Source of the DNA: Gordonia terrae
GTDB taxonomy: Bacteria > Actinomycetota > Actinomycetes > Mycobacteriales > Mycobacteriaceae
Assembly: GCF_001698225.1 (NCBI RefSeq)
Contig: NZ_CP016594.1
Location: 496,001-560,000 of the forward strand
DNA: 64,000 nt
Direction of reading: 5' to 3'
Position numbers and translations under genes: made by a program. A model generated the notes under the pieces. That model ran no database searches, had not been told where the DNA came from, and saw only the letters and a list, made by a program, of their open reading frames with translations. Below are positions 50,115 through 59,641 of the stretch, in pieces. Numbering within the stretch: the stretch's first letter is position 1; the number at the start of each line of letters is the position of its first letter.

Positions 50115-50817
50115 TCTCTTCGGAGACAGCTGCCGCCGCCTCGGTGATGATCGCCCGCATCGACGCCTCCGCGACCTCCGGGTCGCGGAGGCGTATTGCT
50201 CTGGCCACGTCGTCGTGCAGTGCGATGGCGGCCGGGTTGGGGGTCGCCGGCATCATCCCGTGATGGGTGCGTCCGGCCAGGACCTCGTTCACCACGCCGG
50301 TGAGTGACCGGAACATCTCGTTGCCGCTCGCCTCGAGCAGTGTCCGGTGGAAGACCTTGTCGGCCAACAGGTATGACTCGAGGTCGCCGGTGCGGCCATG
50401 CACCGACATGTCCGACACCGCCGCGGCGAGGATGCGGCACTGGTGTTCGTTCGCGCGTTCCGCGGCCAGCGCTGCCGCCACCGGTTCGAAACCACGCCGC
50501 AACTCCGACAGTGTCGCCAGGAACTCGGCGCGCTCACCGCCGTCGAGCCGCCACCGGATCAGCCGTGCGTCGAACACGCTCCAGCGCGTCCGCGGTTGGA
50601 TGGTGATGCCGACGCGCCGCCTCGACTCGACCAGACCCATCGACTCCAGTACCCGGATCACCTCACGGGACACTGTCCGGGAGACGCCGTGTTCGGCGCT
50701 GATGGAGTCGAGGGTCAGCACGCTGCCGGCCGGCTGTGCTCCGGACACGATTCGTCTGCCGATCGCCGCAAGGATCTCCTCGTGCCGTTCGGGTGCGCTT
50801 CGTGTGCCCTGACTCAC
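50107..50817 (-). CDS. GntR-family (FadR/FCD) repressor of the gluconate module
   Basis: A 236-residue regulator: N-terminal winged helix (LDSISAEHGVSRTVSREVIR, SMGLVESRRRVGI) and an all-helical FCD ligand domain (LADKVFHRTLLEASGNEMF, ALHDDVARAIRLRDPE). It diverges from gluconate kinase and permease genes, the usual place for a gluconate-responsive repressor. GTG 50817 is the start. The ligand is inferred from context. Confidence 0.88.
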   Translation of the reverse strand: MSQGTRSAPERHEEILAAIGRRIVSGAQPAGSVLTLDSISAEHGVSRTVSREVIRVLESMGLVESRRRVGITIQPRTRWSVFDARLIRWRLDGGERAEFLATLSELRRGFEPVAAALAAERANEHQCRILAAAVSDMSVHGRTGDLESYLLADKVFHRTLLEASGNEMFRSLTGVVNEVLAGRTHHGMMPATPNPAAIALHDDVARAIRLRDPEVAEASMRAIITEAAAAVSEETP

Positions 50818-50884
50818 CGTTACATCTTCTCATTAGTCGAGGTCCGGCCGAATGTGCGTACTTAATGGCAGGACGTGCCTGCAA

Positions 50885-50895
50885 AAGTATGACTA
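50885..50895. promoter_or_regulatory. Possible GntR/FadR-type operator
   Basis: AAGTATGACTA contains GT-N3-AC, the core of FadR-subfamily sites; its complement TAGTCATACTT fits the T-N-GT-N3-AC pattern. It lies 48 bases before the gluconokinase start. A weaker GT-N4-AC stands at 50854-50861. No footprint supports it. Confidence 0.4.
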
Positions 50896-50942
50896 TTGAG
50901 GCAGCCTACGTGATCAGCAGCACAATGTCGTGAGGAGTGAAC

Positions 50943-51458
50943 ATGCGATCACCGATTGTCGTCATGGGGGTGTCGGGGTCCGGGAAGTCGACGGTCGGAG
51001 CAGCGCTGGCGCAGCGTTTGCGCGTGCCGTTCGCCGACGCCGACGACTTCCACCCGGCGGAGAACATCGCCAAGATGTCGGCCGGACAACCGCTCGACGA
51101 CGACGATCGCGGCCCCTGGCTCGAATCGATCGGGGTCTGGCTGGCCGAGCACGAGAGCGGTGGCGTCATGAGCTGTTCCGCACTCAAGCGCGACTACCGG
51201 AACCGCCTCCGCGAGCACGCGCCGGCGACACTGTTCGCCCACCTGGCCGGCTCGGTCGACGTCATCTCGCGACGGCAGGCGTCGCGGCCCGGGCACTTCA
51301 TGCCCCCGGCACTGCTCGCCTCGCAGTTCGAGACCCTGGAGCCGCTGACCGCGGACGAACGCGGGTTCACCGTCGACGTCGACCAGAGTGTGGACGCCAT
51401 CGTCGACGAACTGGTCGCGTCCCTGCCCGACACGCACGTTGACGGCGAGGAGAGCTGA
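50943..51458 (+). CDS. gntK: Gluconokinase
   Basis: A 171-residue kinase of the GntK/IdnK type that phosphorylates gluconate to 6-phosphogluconate. Walker A is GVSGSGKST (residues 9-17), followed by FADADDFHPAENIAKMSAGQ and PLDDDDRGPWL, the typical gluconate-binding stretch, then SCSALKRDYRNRLRE. ATG 50943 has GAGGAG five bases upstream; an in-frame GTG at 50937 is less well placed. It ends two bases before the permease start. Confidence 0.93.
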   Translation: MRSPIVVMGVSGSGKSTVGAALAQRLRVPFADADDFHPAENIAKMSAGQPLDDDDRGPWLESIGVWLAEHESGGVMSCSALKRDYRNRLREHAPATLFAHLAGSVDVISRRQASRPGHFMPPALLASQFETLEPLTADERGFTVDVDQSVDAIVDELVASLPDTHVDGEES

Positions 51459-51460
51459 CG

Positions 51461-52855
51461 ATGTCGACGACGACCACGATCCTCGCCGCCGGTGCGGACC
51501 TACCCGAACCCGTTGCCCCCGGTTGGCAACTCATTCTCGCGGCGCTGGCCGGCATCGCCGTCATCGTCGTCGCGATCACGATCGCGAAGGTCCACCCCTT
51601 CCTCGCGCTCGTCGGCGGCGGTGCGACGGTCGGCATCGTCGCGGGTGAGTCCATCCCGACGGTCCTCGAGTCGTTCACCGCCGGATTCGGCACCACCGCA
51701 GCGGGTGTCGGCATCCTGATCGCACTCGGTGCCATGTTTGCCAAACTCCTGGCGGACTCCGGCGGGGCCGACGAGATCGTCGACACGATCGTCGGTCATG
51801 CGTCACCGCGGATGCTGCCGTGGGCGATGGCCCTCGTCGGCGCCATCATCGGGCTGCCGATGTTCTTCGAGATCGGTCTCGTCCTTCTGATGCCGGTGAT
51901 CTACCTGGTGGCCCGACGATCGGGACTCGGTCTGATCCCGATCGGCATTCCCGCGCTGGCCGGGCTCTCGGCGATGCACGGTTTCGTCCCGCCGCACCCG
52001 GGCCCGCTGGTGGCGATCGACGCTCTCGGCGCCGACCTGGGCATGACCCTCGGACTCGGTGTGCTGGTGGCCATTCCGACCATCATCGTGTCCGGACCGC
52101 TGTTCGGTGTGCTCGCCGGGAAATGGGTGACGGTCGACGCCCCGACGACCTTCGACGTCGATCCGGCAGACGGCCCGACGACGAAGCGGCCGTCTTTCGC
52201 GATCACCATGTTCAGCGTCCTGCTGCCCGTCGTGCTGATGCTGGGCAAAGCCATCGCCGAGATCTTCATCGCCGACGAGGACCAGCCCCTGCGCAAGGTG
52301 CTCGACATCCTCGGCACCCCGCTGATCGCGCTGCTGATCGCCGTGATCGTCGCGATGTTCACCCTCGGCCGTGGGTCCGGGATGGACCGCGAGACGATCT
52401 CGAAGTGCACGGGTGCGGCACTGCCCGCCATCGCGGGAATCCTGCTGATCGTCTCGGCCGGTGGCGGATTCAAGGAGGTGCTCGTCGACACGGGCATCGG
52501 CACCCTGCTGGCGGACTGGGCGACCGGTGCGAACGTCTCCGTCCTCCTGCTCGCCTGGACCCTCGCGGCACTGATCCGCCTCGCGACCGGTTCGGCGACG
52601 GTTGCCACCATCACCGCGTCGTCGTTGATCCTCGGACTGGTCGACGGTATGGGTTCGGGAGAGCTCTCCCTGGTCGTCCTGGCGATCGGTGCCGGCTCGG
52701 TGTTCCTGTCGCACGTCAACGATGCCGGCTTCTGGTTGGTGAAGGAGTACTTCGGGATGACCGTCGGCCAGACCTTCAAGACCTGGTCGATGATGGAGAC
52801 CGTCCTGTCGGTGACCGGACTGATCGTGGTACTCGCTCTCGGCCTGGTCATCTGA
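51461..52855 (+). CDS. gntP: GntP-family gluconate:H+ symporter
   Basis: A 464-residue permease with 12-14 hydrophobic segments. GLPMFFEIGLVLLMPVIYLV and AMHGFVPPHPGPLVAIDALG are GntP hallmarks, with TGSATVATITASSLILGLVD and LSHVNDAGFWLVKEYFGMTV near the end. It imports gluconate or a related aldonate for the adjacent kinase. Together with the divergent GntR this is a complete gluconate-uptake module. Confidence 0.93.
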   Translation: MSTTTTILAAGADLPEPVAPGWQLILAALAGIAVIVVAITIAKVHPFLALVGGGATVGIVAGESIPTVLESFTAGFGTTAAGVGILIALGAMFAKLLADSGGADEIVDTIVGHASPRMLPWAMALVGAIIGLPMFFEIGLVLLMPVIYLVARRSGLGLIPIGIPALAGLSAMHGFVPPHPGPLVAIDALGADLGMTLGLGVLVAIPTIIVSGPLFGVLAGKWVTVDAPTTFDVDPADGPTTKRPSFAITMFSVLLPVVLMLGKAIAEIFIADEDQPLRKVLDILGTPLIALLIAVIVAMFTLGRGSGMDRETISKCTGAALPAIAGILLIVSAGGGFKEVLVDTGIGTLLADWATGANVSVLLLAWTLAALIRLATGSATVATITASSLILGLVDGMGSGELSLVVLAIGAGSVFLSHVNDAGFWLVKEYFGMTVGQTFKTWSMMETVLSVTGLIVVLALGLVI

Positions 52856-52906
52856 CGTCAACCTTCGCCGATCGTCGCGGCCTCCGGCCGGACTCGGTGG
52901 CGACCC

Positions 52907-52936
52907 TTGACTTTCCGAAACCTCATGACGAATACT
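52907..52936 (+). promoter_or_regulatory. Candidate promoter of the binding-lipoprotein gene
   Basis: TTGACT (52907-52912) and AATACT (52931-52936) are separated by 18 bases, about 50 bases upstream of the ATG at 52985. An inverted pair TTTCCGAA (52912-52919) and TTCGGAAA (52959-52966) brackets the likely start site and could be an operator. Confidence 0.45.
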
Positions 52937-52984
52937 GGCCAACGTGGCGAGCGTCACATTCGGAAACTCTCGGGAGACTGACTG

Positions 52985-54028
52985 ATGGTTGTGAAGAAAC
53001 GCCATATCGTGGCCGCGTTGGCGGCAACCGTTGCGCTGGCCACGACTGCGTGCGGTGGTTCTGACTCTTCCCGGGCTGCCGCGGCAGACGGGCAGTCACG
53101 TCTCGTCAAGGTCATGATGACTCCTGCGGTGGCCTACCGGTTGCCGGTGATGGTCGCGGAGGAGAAAGGGTTCTTCGATGAGCTGAACATTCAGATCGAA
53201 GACATCCCCCAACCCAACAACATGACTGGCGCGCAAGGGATTGCGTCGACGAAATCTGATGCGGGCCAACTCTCGGTCGCCACTGCGGTCCAAGCGATTC
53301 AGGCCGGGCAGGATCTGAAGATGTTCTGCGGGCTGGTCATGGAGGTCCAGTCGAGTCTGATGGCCAATGTCGATTCGGACTATCCGAGTACGACCGGAGG
53401 CGCGTCTTGGCAGGAAGTGATGAAATCGGCTCAGGGCAAGCGGGTCGGCGTGCAGGCGCCGGTCGGGTCGGGGTTTCAGCTGTTGACAGCCGCAGCGTTC
53501 GAGGAGGCGGGGGTCACCGACATCACGTGGGTCAACATGGGTGCGGGCAATGCGAGTAATGGCGCGGCACTCGACAGCGGCAGTGTTGATTTCGCGATCG
53601 CATCACCACCGGCCACACAGTTCCTCGAGGACTCCGGAAAGCAGGAGGCACTGGAGTATCTTCCCGACGGCCCCAGCACGTTCAAGGACTACTATGGTAG
53701 CGCTTGGGCGGCTCCGACCTCATGGGTGGAATCAAATGCCGATACCGCGAAAGACTTCTGTGCTGGGGTGCAGAAGGGTATCGATTATGTGCAGGACCCC
53801 GCGAATGCTGACGATGTGAAGCAGATTCTGATGCAAGACACCAAGATTCCGGAGAACATCGCTCAGTCGGTGCTGGAGACGGTCTACAAGCCGTACTCGA
53901 CCGCACTGCCGGCTGATCGCTTCCGCGCGACGCTCGAGGGGTACGTGGATGCTGGCATCGCCAAGGCCAGTCCTCCGGTCACATACGAATCACTGGTCAC
54001 GGACTTGTCTGCGCCCTCAGGTCAGTAG
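52985..54028 (+). CDS. Orphan NMT1/TauA-type ABC transporter substrate-binding lipoprotein
   Basis: A 347-residue lipoprotein: signal MVVKKRHIVAALAATVALAT with Cys23 in TTACGGSDSS as the lipidation site. The mature protein has the NMT1/SsuA/TauA pattern (VMVAEEKGFFDELNIQIEDI, IASTKSDAGQLSVATAVQAI, GKRVGVQAPVGSGFQLL). Such proteins deliver sulfonates, nitrate, pyrimidines or aromatic acids to ABC importers. No permease or ATPase gene follows. GC content drops visibly from this gene onward. It is probably co-transcribed with the flavoprotein gene 89 bases downstream. Confidence 0.8.
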   Translation: MVVKKRHIVAALAATVALATTACGGSDSSRAAAADGQSRLVKVMMTPAVAYRLPVMVAEEKGFFDELNIQIEDIPQPNNMTGAQGIASTKSDAGQLSVATAVQAIQAGQDLKMFCGLVMEVQSSLMANVDSDYPSTTGGASWQEVMKSAQGKRVGVQAPVGSGFQLLTAAAFEEAGVTDITWVNMGAGNASNGAALDSGSVDFAIASPPATQFLEDSGKQEALEYLPDGPSTFKDYYGSAWAAPTSWVESNADTAKDFCAGVQKGIDYVQDPANADDVKQILMQDTKIPENIAQSVLETVYKPYSTALPADRFRATLEGYVDAGIAKASPPVTYESLVTDLSAPSGQ

Positions 54029-54117
54029 TCGCCGGGGTGGGCCGGAGCCTGCGCGTCGTCCACGATCTAGCAACTGATGCCGTTACAGCACAACCGATTC
54101 CCGACAGAGGAGCACCC

Positions 54118-55782
54118 ATGTCGTCACAACCTCGCCATGTCGAACCCCAGAGGCGATCGCAGAGAGTGGATGTGGTGGTCCTCGGGACCGGCGCAGCTGG
54201 TCTGGCGGCGGCCGTCACCGCGGCGTCCTACGGTGCGAGCGTTGCGTTGGTGGAGAAGGGCGACAAGGTCGGCGGGACCAGCGCCTGGTCCGGTGGCATG
54301 GTGTGGATCCCGAACAACCCGCATATGCGCTCGAAGGGGATCGCAGACAATGTGGACGACGCACGGCGGTACCTGACGTCGATGTCGCACGGGATGATCG
54401 AGGACTCGCTGGCCGAGTCCTTTCTCGTGAACGGACCCGAAGTGATCCGGTGGCTCGAGGCCAACACACCGGTGCAGTTCACGATTGTCGACGGGATGCC
54501 CGACTATCACCCGGAGCACCCGGGTGGTTGCGTTACTGGCGGAAGGAGTCTCGAGTGTGACCTGTACCCGTTCGGAGAACTCGGTGAGTGGGCCGAACGG
54601 GTCACGGTTGGAGCACAGAACGCCAAACCATACTTCCGAATGAGCGAGACCCCCATCGGATCGCCGATCCCGGTGCGCCTTGATCCCGGCGAACTCGCAC
54701 GGCGGAAAGCCGGAAACCTGAGGGGTGTCGGGCAGAGTTTGGTCGGGCGACTCCTCCGAGGGTGCCTCGACCGCGGCTTGGTACCGGTCACGTCGACGGC
54801 GGGGAGGCGTTTGATCGTCGAGGACGGAACCGTGGTGGGTGTGACAGTCGAGGGGCCCGACGGTGAACTCGACATACGGGCGTCTGGCGGGGTCGTCCTC
54901 GCAACCGGTGGCTTCGAATGGGATTCACAGTTCGTTCGCAGCTTTCTGCGTGGTCCTCTGACTCGGACAGTCTCGCTGCCGACGAACACCGGCGACGGAC
55001 TGCGGATGAGTATGCGGATCGGCGCGGCGCTCGCGAACATGCGTGAGGCGTGGTGGGTACCGATTGCCGACGTCGAGAACGAGGAGGGTGACACCTACGC
55101 CTACCTCATACAGGCCGACCGCACGAAGCCGCATTCGATCATGGTCAACGGGGCAGGCCGTCGATTCACGAACGAGGCGGCGAATTACAATTCCGCCGGT
55201 GCTGCGTTCCACGTCATGGACGCGCACACATTCGAGTACGCAAACCTACCCGCGTACATGATCTTCGACGCAGAGTTCCTGAGACGGTATGGCTTTGCGA
55301 AACATGCCCCTGGCGACGCCGGTTACGAGTGGCTCACCAGCGCGGATACGATCGCGGGGCTGGCTGCGAAGATCGGTGTCCCGAGCGACGCGCTCGAAGA
55401 GACCGTAGACCTCTGGAACAAACACTGCATCGATCTGGTGGACCCGGACTTTCACCGGGGAAGCAGTGCGCACGACAACTGGTGGGGTGACCCGGCGTAC
55501 AAGGGCACGCCTGCAGCAACACTCGGGCCCGTCGACTCGGCTCCGTACTACGCCATCGAAGTCCATGCGGGTGCACTCGGAACCCGGGGTGGTCCGCGTA
55601 CGGGCCCCGACGGCGAGGTGCTCGACGTGGACGGCGAGGTCATTCCAGGTTTGTACGCTGCGGGGAATGTGATGGCGTCGCCACTCGGAATGACATATGG
55701 CGGAGGCGGGGGCACCCTCGCATGTGGACTCGTCTTCGGCCATCTCGCCGGGAGGCACGCTGCCCAGCGCGCGGCAGGATGA
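54118..55782 (+). CDS. FAD-dependent dehydrogenase related to 3-ketosteroid-delta-1-dehydrogenase
   Basis: A 554-residue flavoprotein of the fumarate-reductase/KstD group. The FAD loop is VLGTGAAGLAAAVTAASYGA (Gly23, 25, 28), then VEKGDKVGGTSAWSGGMVWI. C-terminal APYYAIEVHAGALGTRGGPR and GEVIPGLYAAGNVMASP are the KstD-like substrate and FAD-capping segments. The family desaturates ring ketones or reduces enoate-type substrates; steroid activity is not implied. ATG 54118 has AGAGGAG upstream. A paralogue's C-terminus is at 63671-64000. Confidence 0.82.
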   Translation: MSSQPRHVEPQRRSQRVDVVVLGTGAAGLAAAVTAASYGASVALVEKGDKVGGTSAWSGGMVWIPNNPHMRSKGIADNVDDARRYLTSMSHGMIEDSLAESFLVNGPEVIRWLEANTPVQFTIVDGMPDYHPEHPGGCVTGGRSLECDLYPFGELGEWAERVTVGAQNAKPYFRMSETPIGSPIPVRLDPGELARRKAGNLRGVGQSLVGRLLRGCLDRGLVPVTSTAGRRLIVEDGTVVGVTVEGPDGELDIRASGGVVLATGGFEWDSQFVRSFLRGPLTRTVSLPTNTGDGLRMSMRIGAALANMREAWWVPIADVENEEGDTYAYLIQADRTKPHSIMVNGAGRRFTNEAANYNSAGAAFHVMDAHTFEYANLPAYMIFDAEFLRRYGFAKHAPGDAGYEWLTSADTIAGLAAKIGVPSDALEETVDLWNKHCIDLVDPDFHRGSSAHDNWWGDPAYKGTPAATLGPVDSAPYYAIEVHAGALGTRGGPRTGPDGEVLDVDGEVIPGLYAAGNVMASPLGMTYGGGGGTLACGLVFGHLAGRHAAQRAAG

Positions 55783-55877
55783 TCGGCCGCTCCGTCGATT
55801 GTGATCGAAGCGCATCGGCGCCTTGCCCTCGGGGTCAACGGACATCTGCTCGGTCACGACGATGAATTGCAGGCGGC

Positions 55878-55921
55878 ACCTCCGACTGCGAGAGAGCAAG
55901 GGTGTCCTCGCAGTCGGAGGT
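55878..55921. terminator. Bidirectional terminator between the flavoprotein and acyl-CoA ligase genes
   Basis: ACCTCCGACTGCGAG (55878-55892) and CTCGCAGTCGGAGGT (55907-55921) are exact 15-base complements with a 14-base loop. It ends two bases before the ligase stop codon, between convergent genes. Confidence 0.8.
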
Positions 55922-55923
55922 CG

Positions 55924-57552
55924 TCAGTTCGAGCCGGTTGGCGACAACGGGTGAACGGTGATCACGTTCAATTGACCGGTTCCATACCGGGAGTGAAGAG
56001 ACCGTTTGTCCAGCTTGCCGACCACCGTGCGCGGCAGGCTGTCTGCCGATGACCAGCGCTCGGGTACCCACCACCTGGCCACCCGGTCAGACGTCCACGC
56101 GCTCAGGGCCTCAGGATCGAATCGGCTCCCAGCACGTGTCACGACGACGGCCAAGGGCCGCTCCTGCCAACGGCTGTCGTCGACGCCGATCACCGCGACG
56201 TCCTCGACGTCGGGGTGGGTCCGGATCGCATTCTCGAGATCGATCGACGAGATCCACTCACCACCGGATTTGATGACGTCTTTGATCCGGTCGGTGATTC
56301 GTACGTAACCATTGTGCGTGACCGAACCGATGTCGCCGGTGGGGAACCAGTCGTCGTCGCCGGGAGACTGACCAAAGTACCGGGCGGCCACCCACGGTCC
56401 GCGCACGGACAGTTCGCCGGAGCTCTGACCGTCGAAGGGGAGCTCGTCGCCGGTCTCCACATCGAGAACACGAAGCTGGACCCCGGGAATGACCCTGCCC
56501 GCCATGGCGAGGTATGTGAACTGATCTCCCTCGGGGAGTCGGCTCGGCGGATGGCCCATGCTGCAGATGCCGAGAGATTCGGTCATGCCCCACCCCTGGA
56601 TCATGGGAACACCCCGCGCCCGGTAGAACTCGATGATGTCGCGAGGTGCCGCGGAACCTCCGGACACGATCAGACGCAGGCTCGAGAGATCTGCAGCGTC
56701 GTCCTGCCAACGGCCGAGGAGGTCACTCCAGAGTGTGACGACGCCGACCGCAAGAGTCACTCTCTCACGTTCGATCATGTGAGCCATCGGCTCGGGCTGT
56801 AAATGCCGGCCCGGCAGCACGATCCGTGCACCTGCCATCCACGCGGCCAGGTGCAGACTGGCGGCGTTGGTGTGGTAGATCGCGACGGAAACCAGCACCG
56901 AGTCCGACTCCCCGATCGAATACACGTTGGGCATGCTGATCGCGAAAGTGTGCAGGAAGATGGCACGATGGCTGTACACGACGCCTTTGGGGGAGCCCGA
57001 GGTGCCGCTGGTGTAGCACAGCACCGCCGCGGAGTGCTCGTCGATGACTCGAGGCGCCCGGTCCCGTGACGATTCGACCACGAGTTTGTCGAAGTCGAGC
57101 CATTCGGGGGGACTGTCATCGGATGGGTTCACGACGATCACGTGCTCGATCGTCGAATCTCCCGCCGTCATAGGCCCGATCATGTCGCTGAAGTGGGAGT
57201 CCACGATGAGGACTCTGTCCTGTGCTTCGTGAATCATGTGTGCGAGCTGTTCGACCGGCAACCGCGGGTTGAGCGGGTGCAGAACCCGCCCCGAGCACGT
57301 CACCCCGAAGTAGGTGGAAAGGTGCTCGGAGTGGTTCCACATCATCGTCGCGACGCACTCGCCAGGGGCAACTCGCAAGGCGTCCAGAACTGCCGCCAAC
57401 GAGTCGGATTCGTCACCGATATCGGCGAAAGTTCGAACTGTTGCCACCCCGTCCCGGTAGGAGACGACCTCGGCGTCGGCGTGAACTCGACGCCCGTGCT
57501 CGAATATCGCGTTCACAGCGAGACTGAATTCCTGCATGGTGTTGCTGATCAT
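55924..57552 (-). CDS. AMP-forming acyl-CoA ligase (ANL superfamily)
   Basis: A 542-residue adenylate-forming enzyme. The phosphate loop is YTSGTSGSPKGVVYSHR (Thr181 to Gly190 core). GWGMTESLGICSMG, WFPTGDIGSVTHNGYVRITD and DRIKDVIKSGGEWISSIDLE follow, and the C-terminal catalytic Lys is in RTVVGKLDKRSL. It activates a carboxylic acid as its CoA thioester. It resembles medium/long-chain fatty acyl-CoA synthetases, but the substrate is open. ATG 57552 has GGAGG five bases upstream. It is third in an operon with the hydrolase and hydratase genes. Confidence 0.88.
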   Translation of the reverse strand: MISNTMQEFSLAVNAIFEHGRRVHADAEVVSYRDGVATVRTFADIGDESDSLAAVLDALRVAPGECVATMMWNHSEHLSTYFGVTCSGRVLHPLNPRLPVEQLAHMIHEAQDRVLIVDSHFSDMIGPMTAGDSTIEHVIVVNPSDDSPPEWLDFDKLVVESSRDRAPRVIDEHSAAVLCYTSGTSGSPKGVVYSHRAIFLHTFAISMPNVYSIGESDSVLVSVAIYHTNAASLHLAAWMAGARIVLPGRHLQPEPMAHMIERERVTLAVGVVTLWSDLLGRWQDDAADLSSLRLIVSGGSAAPRDIIEFYRARGVPMIQGWGMTESLGICSMGHPPSRLPEGDQFTYLAMAGRVIPGVQLRVLDVETGDELPFDGQSSGELSVRGPWVAARYFGQSPGDDDWFPTGDIGSVTHNGYVRITDRIKDVIKSGGEWISSIDLENAIRTHPDVEDVAVIGVDDSRWQERPLAVVVTRAGSRFDPEALSAWTSDRVARWWVPERWSSADSLPRTVVGKLDKRSLHSRYGTGQLNVITVHPLSPTGSN

Positions 57553-57570
57553 GGTGGCCTCCGTGAGGAT

Positions 57571-58284
57571 TCAGCTCGGGGTTGCACCGAGTGCGCGCCG
57601 GAACCACAGTGACGTGACATCCGGGTCGGGCACTTCGGTGCTCAAGACATCCTTGAGTGCGGCCATTGCCGCAACGCCGCTCCGTGCGAAGCTGTCGGCC
57701 AGGGTGATGGCAGTGGCCTCCAGTTCCGGAGGGGACACAACCTGGGAGACCAACCCCAGACCGAGGGCCTCGGAAGACCCGATTCGGCTACCGGACAACA
57801 GTATTCGTCGTGCTTGTAACCTTCCCACGACGCCTTCGAGTCGGCGGGCGGCGCTCAGCGCGGGCAGTCCGAACCGCACCTCGGGGAAGCTGAACCACGC
57901 ACGGTCGGAGGCGATGACCTGGTCGGCGCACAGGCACAATTCGAACCCGGCCCCCACAGCAGGCCCGTCGACGGCGACTATGACGGCAACGCCAGTGCGT
58001 TCGATGGTGGTCCAGCACGCGTTGACCTCGGCGATGTACTCACGCGGGTCCTGCGCATATTGCTGAGCGTCCTCGAGATCGGCGCCCACGCAGAACTGTT
58101 CGGGTCTGATCGACCGGATGACAACTGCCCTCTTGCGCTGGTCGGCGGCTGCTTCCACCGCCTCCGTCAATGCTCTGAAATCGTCTCGCCGGAAGCAAGG
58201 TTGTGACGATTCGACTGGTAGCAGGTCTACCAGCGCCACGTGCGGCGGAAGCTCGGTGCGGTTCCCCAGAGGTGTGTTGGTCAT
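57571..58284 (-). CDS. Enoyl-CoA hydratase/isomerase family protein
   Basis: A 237-residue crotonase, slightly shorter than usual. The oxyanion-hole segments are QFCVGADLED and VDGPAVGAGFELCLCADQVI, whose Glu matches the first catalytic Glu of crotonase; the second may be the Glu in FSFPEVRFGLP. It probably hydrates or isomerises a CoA thioester made by the downstream ligase. ATG 58284 overlaps the stop of the upstream hydrolase gene (ATGA). Confidence 0.85.
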   Translation of the reverse strand: MTNTPLGNRTELPPHVALVDLLPVESSQPCFRRDDFRALTEAVEAAADQRKRAVVIRSIRPEQFCVGADLEDAQQYAQDPREYIAEVNACWTTIERTGVAVIVAVDGPAVGAGFELCLCADQVIASDRAWFSFPEVRFGLPALSAARRLEGVVGRLQARRILLSGSRIGSSEALGLGLVSQVVSPPELEATAITLADSFARSGVAAMAALKDVLSTEVPDPDVTSLWFRRALGATPS

Positions 58285-59192
58285 CGGATCGGTCCTTGCG
58301 TGGTCGCAGGTGTGGTTTCGCGGTCAGGCACGGTCACCTCACGACAGAAGCCGGTGACGACGCTGAGAAATGCATCGTTGGTGCCTCCGGACGCCGAATG
58401 TCCTGCGCCCTCTACATTGACGTACTCGGTGTCCGGTCGAACTGCGAGGAGGCGACGCACCGACTCGTCACTCAGCATCGTTGACATCCCGCCGCGCACG
58501 AGTATGAGAGGTGTTCGGGATGTTGCCGTCACGGCTTCGTTGAGTTCTCGCTCTCGTAGTTCGAGATCGATATCGAGGTCGAAGACATTGGGATCCCACT
58601 TCCAGAACAATGTGCCACCGTCTCTTCGGACATGCCGTTCCATGGCCGCTCCGGGGGCGGGCGTCGCGTCTCCGTTCAACTCCGCCACACTTGCCGCCAC
58701 CTCATCGAGGGTTGCGAAACCTGCTGTGCTGCGCGCGAGGAAGTCTTGGATCTCGTCGTTCCCGTCCTCATCGACATGAGGAGCGACGTCCACCAGTGCG
58801 ATCCCCGCGACTCGGTGGCCGCACGCAGCGTAGGTGAGCGCGACGTCACCTCCGTATGAGAATCCACCCAGGACCGGCGGCGCCACAGCGTCGAGCGCCA
58901 ATGCCTCCACCACCGTGCGCAGGTCGGCTCCCGCCCGAGCCCGGCTGTAGTCGGCGTTCTTCGACCAGTCGGAGTTCCCGTGTCCCCTCAAGTCGTAGGT
59001 GACCACCTGGAGATCGGCTGCTGCCAGCGCCTTTGCCGCGCGTCTCCACGAATGACGGCTCTGACCGATTCCGTGTAGTAGCACCACAGTTGCGGTGCCC
59101 TCCTTCTCCCACACCTCGCCTTCGAGGCGGACGCCGTCGTCAGTAATGACCGAGAAGATCTGTGATTGCGGTGCGGGTGCATCGATTCCCAT
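58281..59192 (-). CDS. Alpha/beta hydrolase
   Basis: A 303-residue soluble hydrolase. Oxyanion motif VVLLHGIGQSRHSW; DLRGHGNSDWS; nucleophile Ser in LGGFSYGGDVALTYA; catalytic His in VEGAGHSASGG. It is of the type that cleaves C-C bonds of meta-cleavage products, esters or epoxides. It is the first gene of a leftward operon with enoyl-CoA hydratase and acyl-CoA ligase. ATG 59192 has AAAGGAAG upstream. Promoter signals should lie in the long gap to its right. Confidence 0.82.
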   Translation of the reverse strand: MGIDAPAPQSQIFSVITDDGVRLEGEVWEKEGTATVVLLHGIGQSRHSWRRAAKALAAADLQVVTYDLRGHGNSDWSKNADYSRARAGADLRTVVEALALDAVAPPVLGGFSYGGDVALTYAACGHRVAGIALVDVAPHVDEDGNDEIQDFLARSTAGFATLDEVAASVAELNGDATPAPGAAMERHVRRDGGTLFWKWDPNVFDLDIDLELRERELNEAVTATSRTPLILVRGGMSTMLSDESVRRLLAVRPDTEYVNVEGAGHSASGGTNDAFLSVVTGFCREVTVPDRETTPATTQGPIR

Positions 59193-59562
59193 TGGCTTCC
59201 TTTGCTTGTGAGCATCTGTGGGTCGGCGTGAAGCAAGTGGACGTGTAGTGGATTCGCAGGTTCTGCGGCCTAGGCGGGTGAGACTGTCTGGTCGGCGAAC
59301 GGACGAGAGCGACAAACCGATTCGTCTGAACATCACCGCGATGTGGATGGTGGCGAACCGGGTGGGCGTGCTCGTTCTCGGCTCTCAATGACATGGCCGG
59401 TCTGCGCGCACACCGCCGGCCTTGCGCTGCCAATGGTCCTCCTCGGGCCGTCAAGACCCATCGCGCGTGACTGTGGTCACCACTAAACGCGATCATTTCA
59501 TCATGAGGATCTGGGGTCAAGGGTCAGCCTTCGCGTGAGGTGACGACACTGACGTCAAAAGT

Positions 59563-59575
59563 GTTGTTCGACAAC
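59563..59575. promoter_or_regulatory. Palindrome upstream of the amidohydrolase promoter
   Basis: GTTGTTCGACAAC is a perfect 5-3-5 inverted repeat about 70 bases before the -35 element. It could be an activator or repressor site; the cognate regulator is not in the window. Confidence 0.4.
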
Positions 59576-59641
59576 CAATCACGAGAAATCCGGTGCGGTG
59601 TACCTGAGTGGTTCGATGACTGAATGCCGGTGGGTGAGCCG

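Noticed and set aside
54118..55782. A true 3-ketosteroid-delta-1-dehydrogenase in a steroid-degradation cluster
   Set aside because: Family motifs fit, but no kshA, hsaA-D or other steroid genes are near, so the specific substrate is not claimed.
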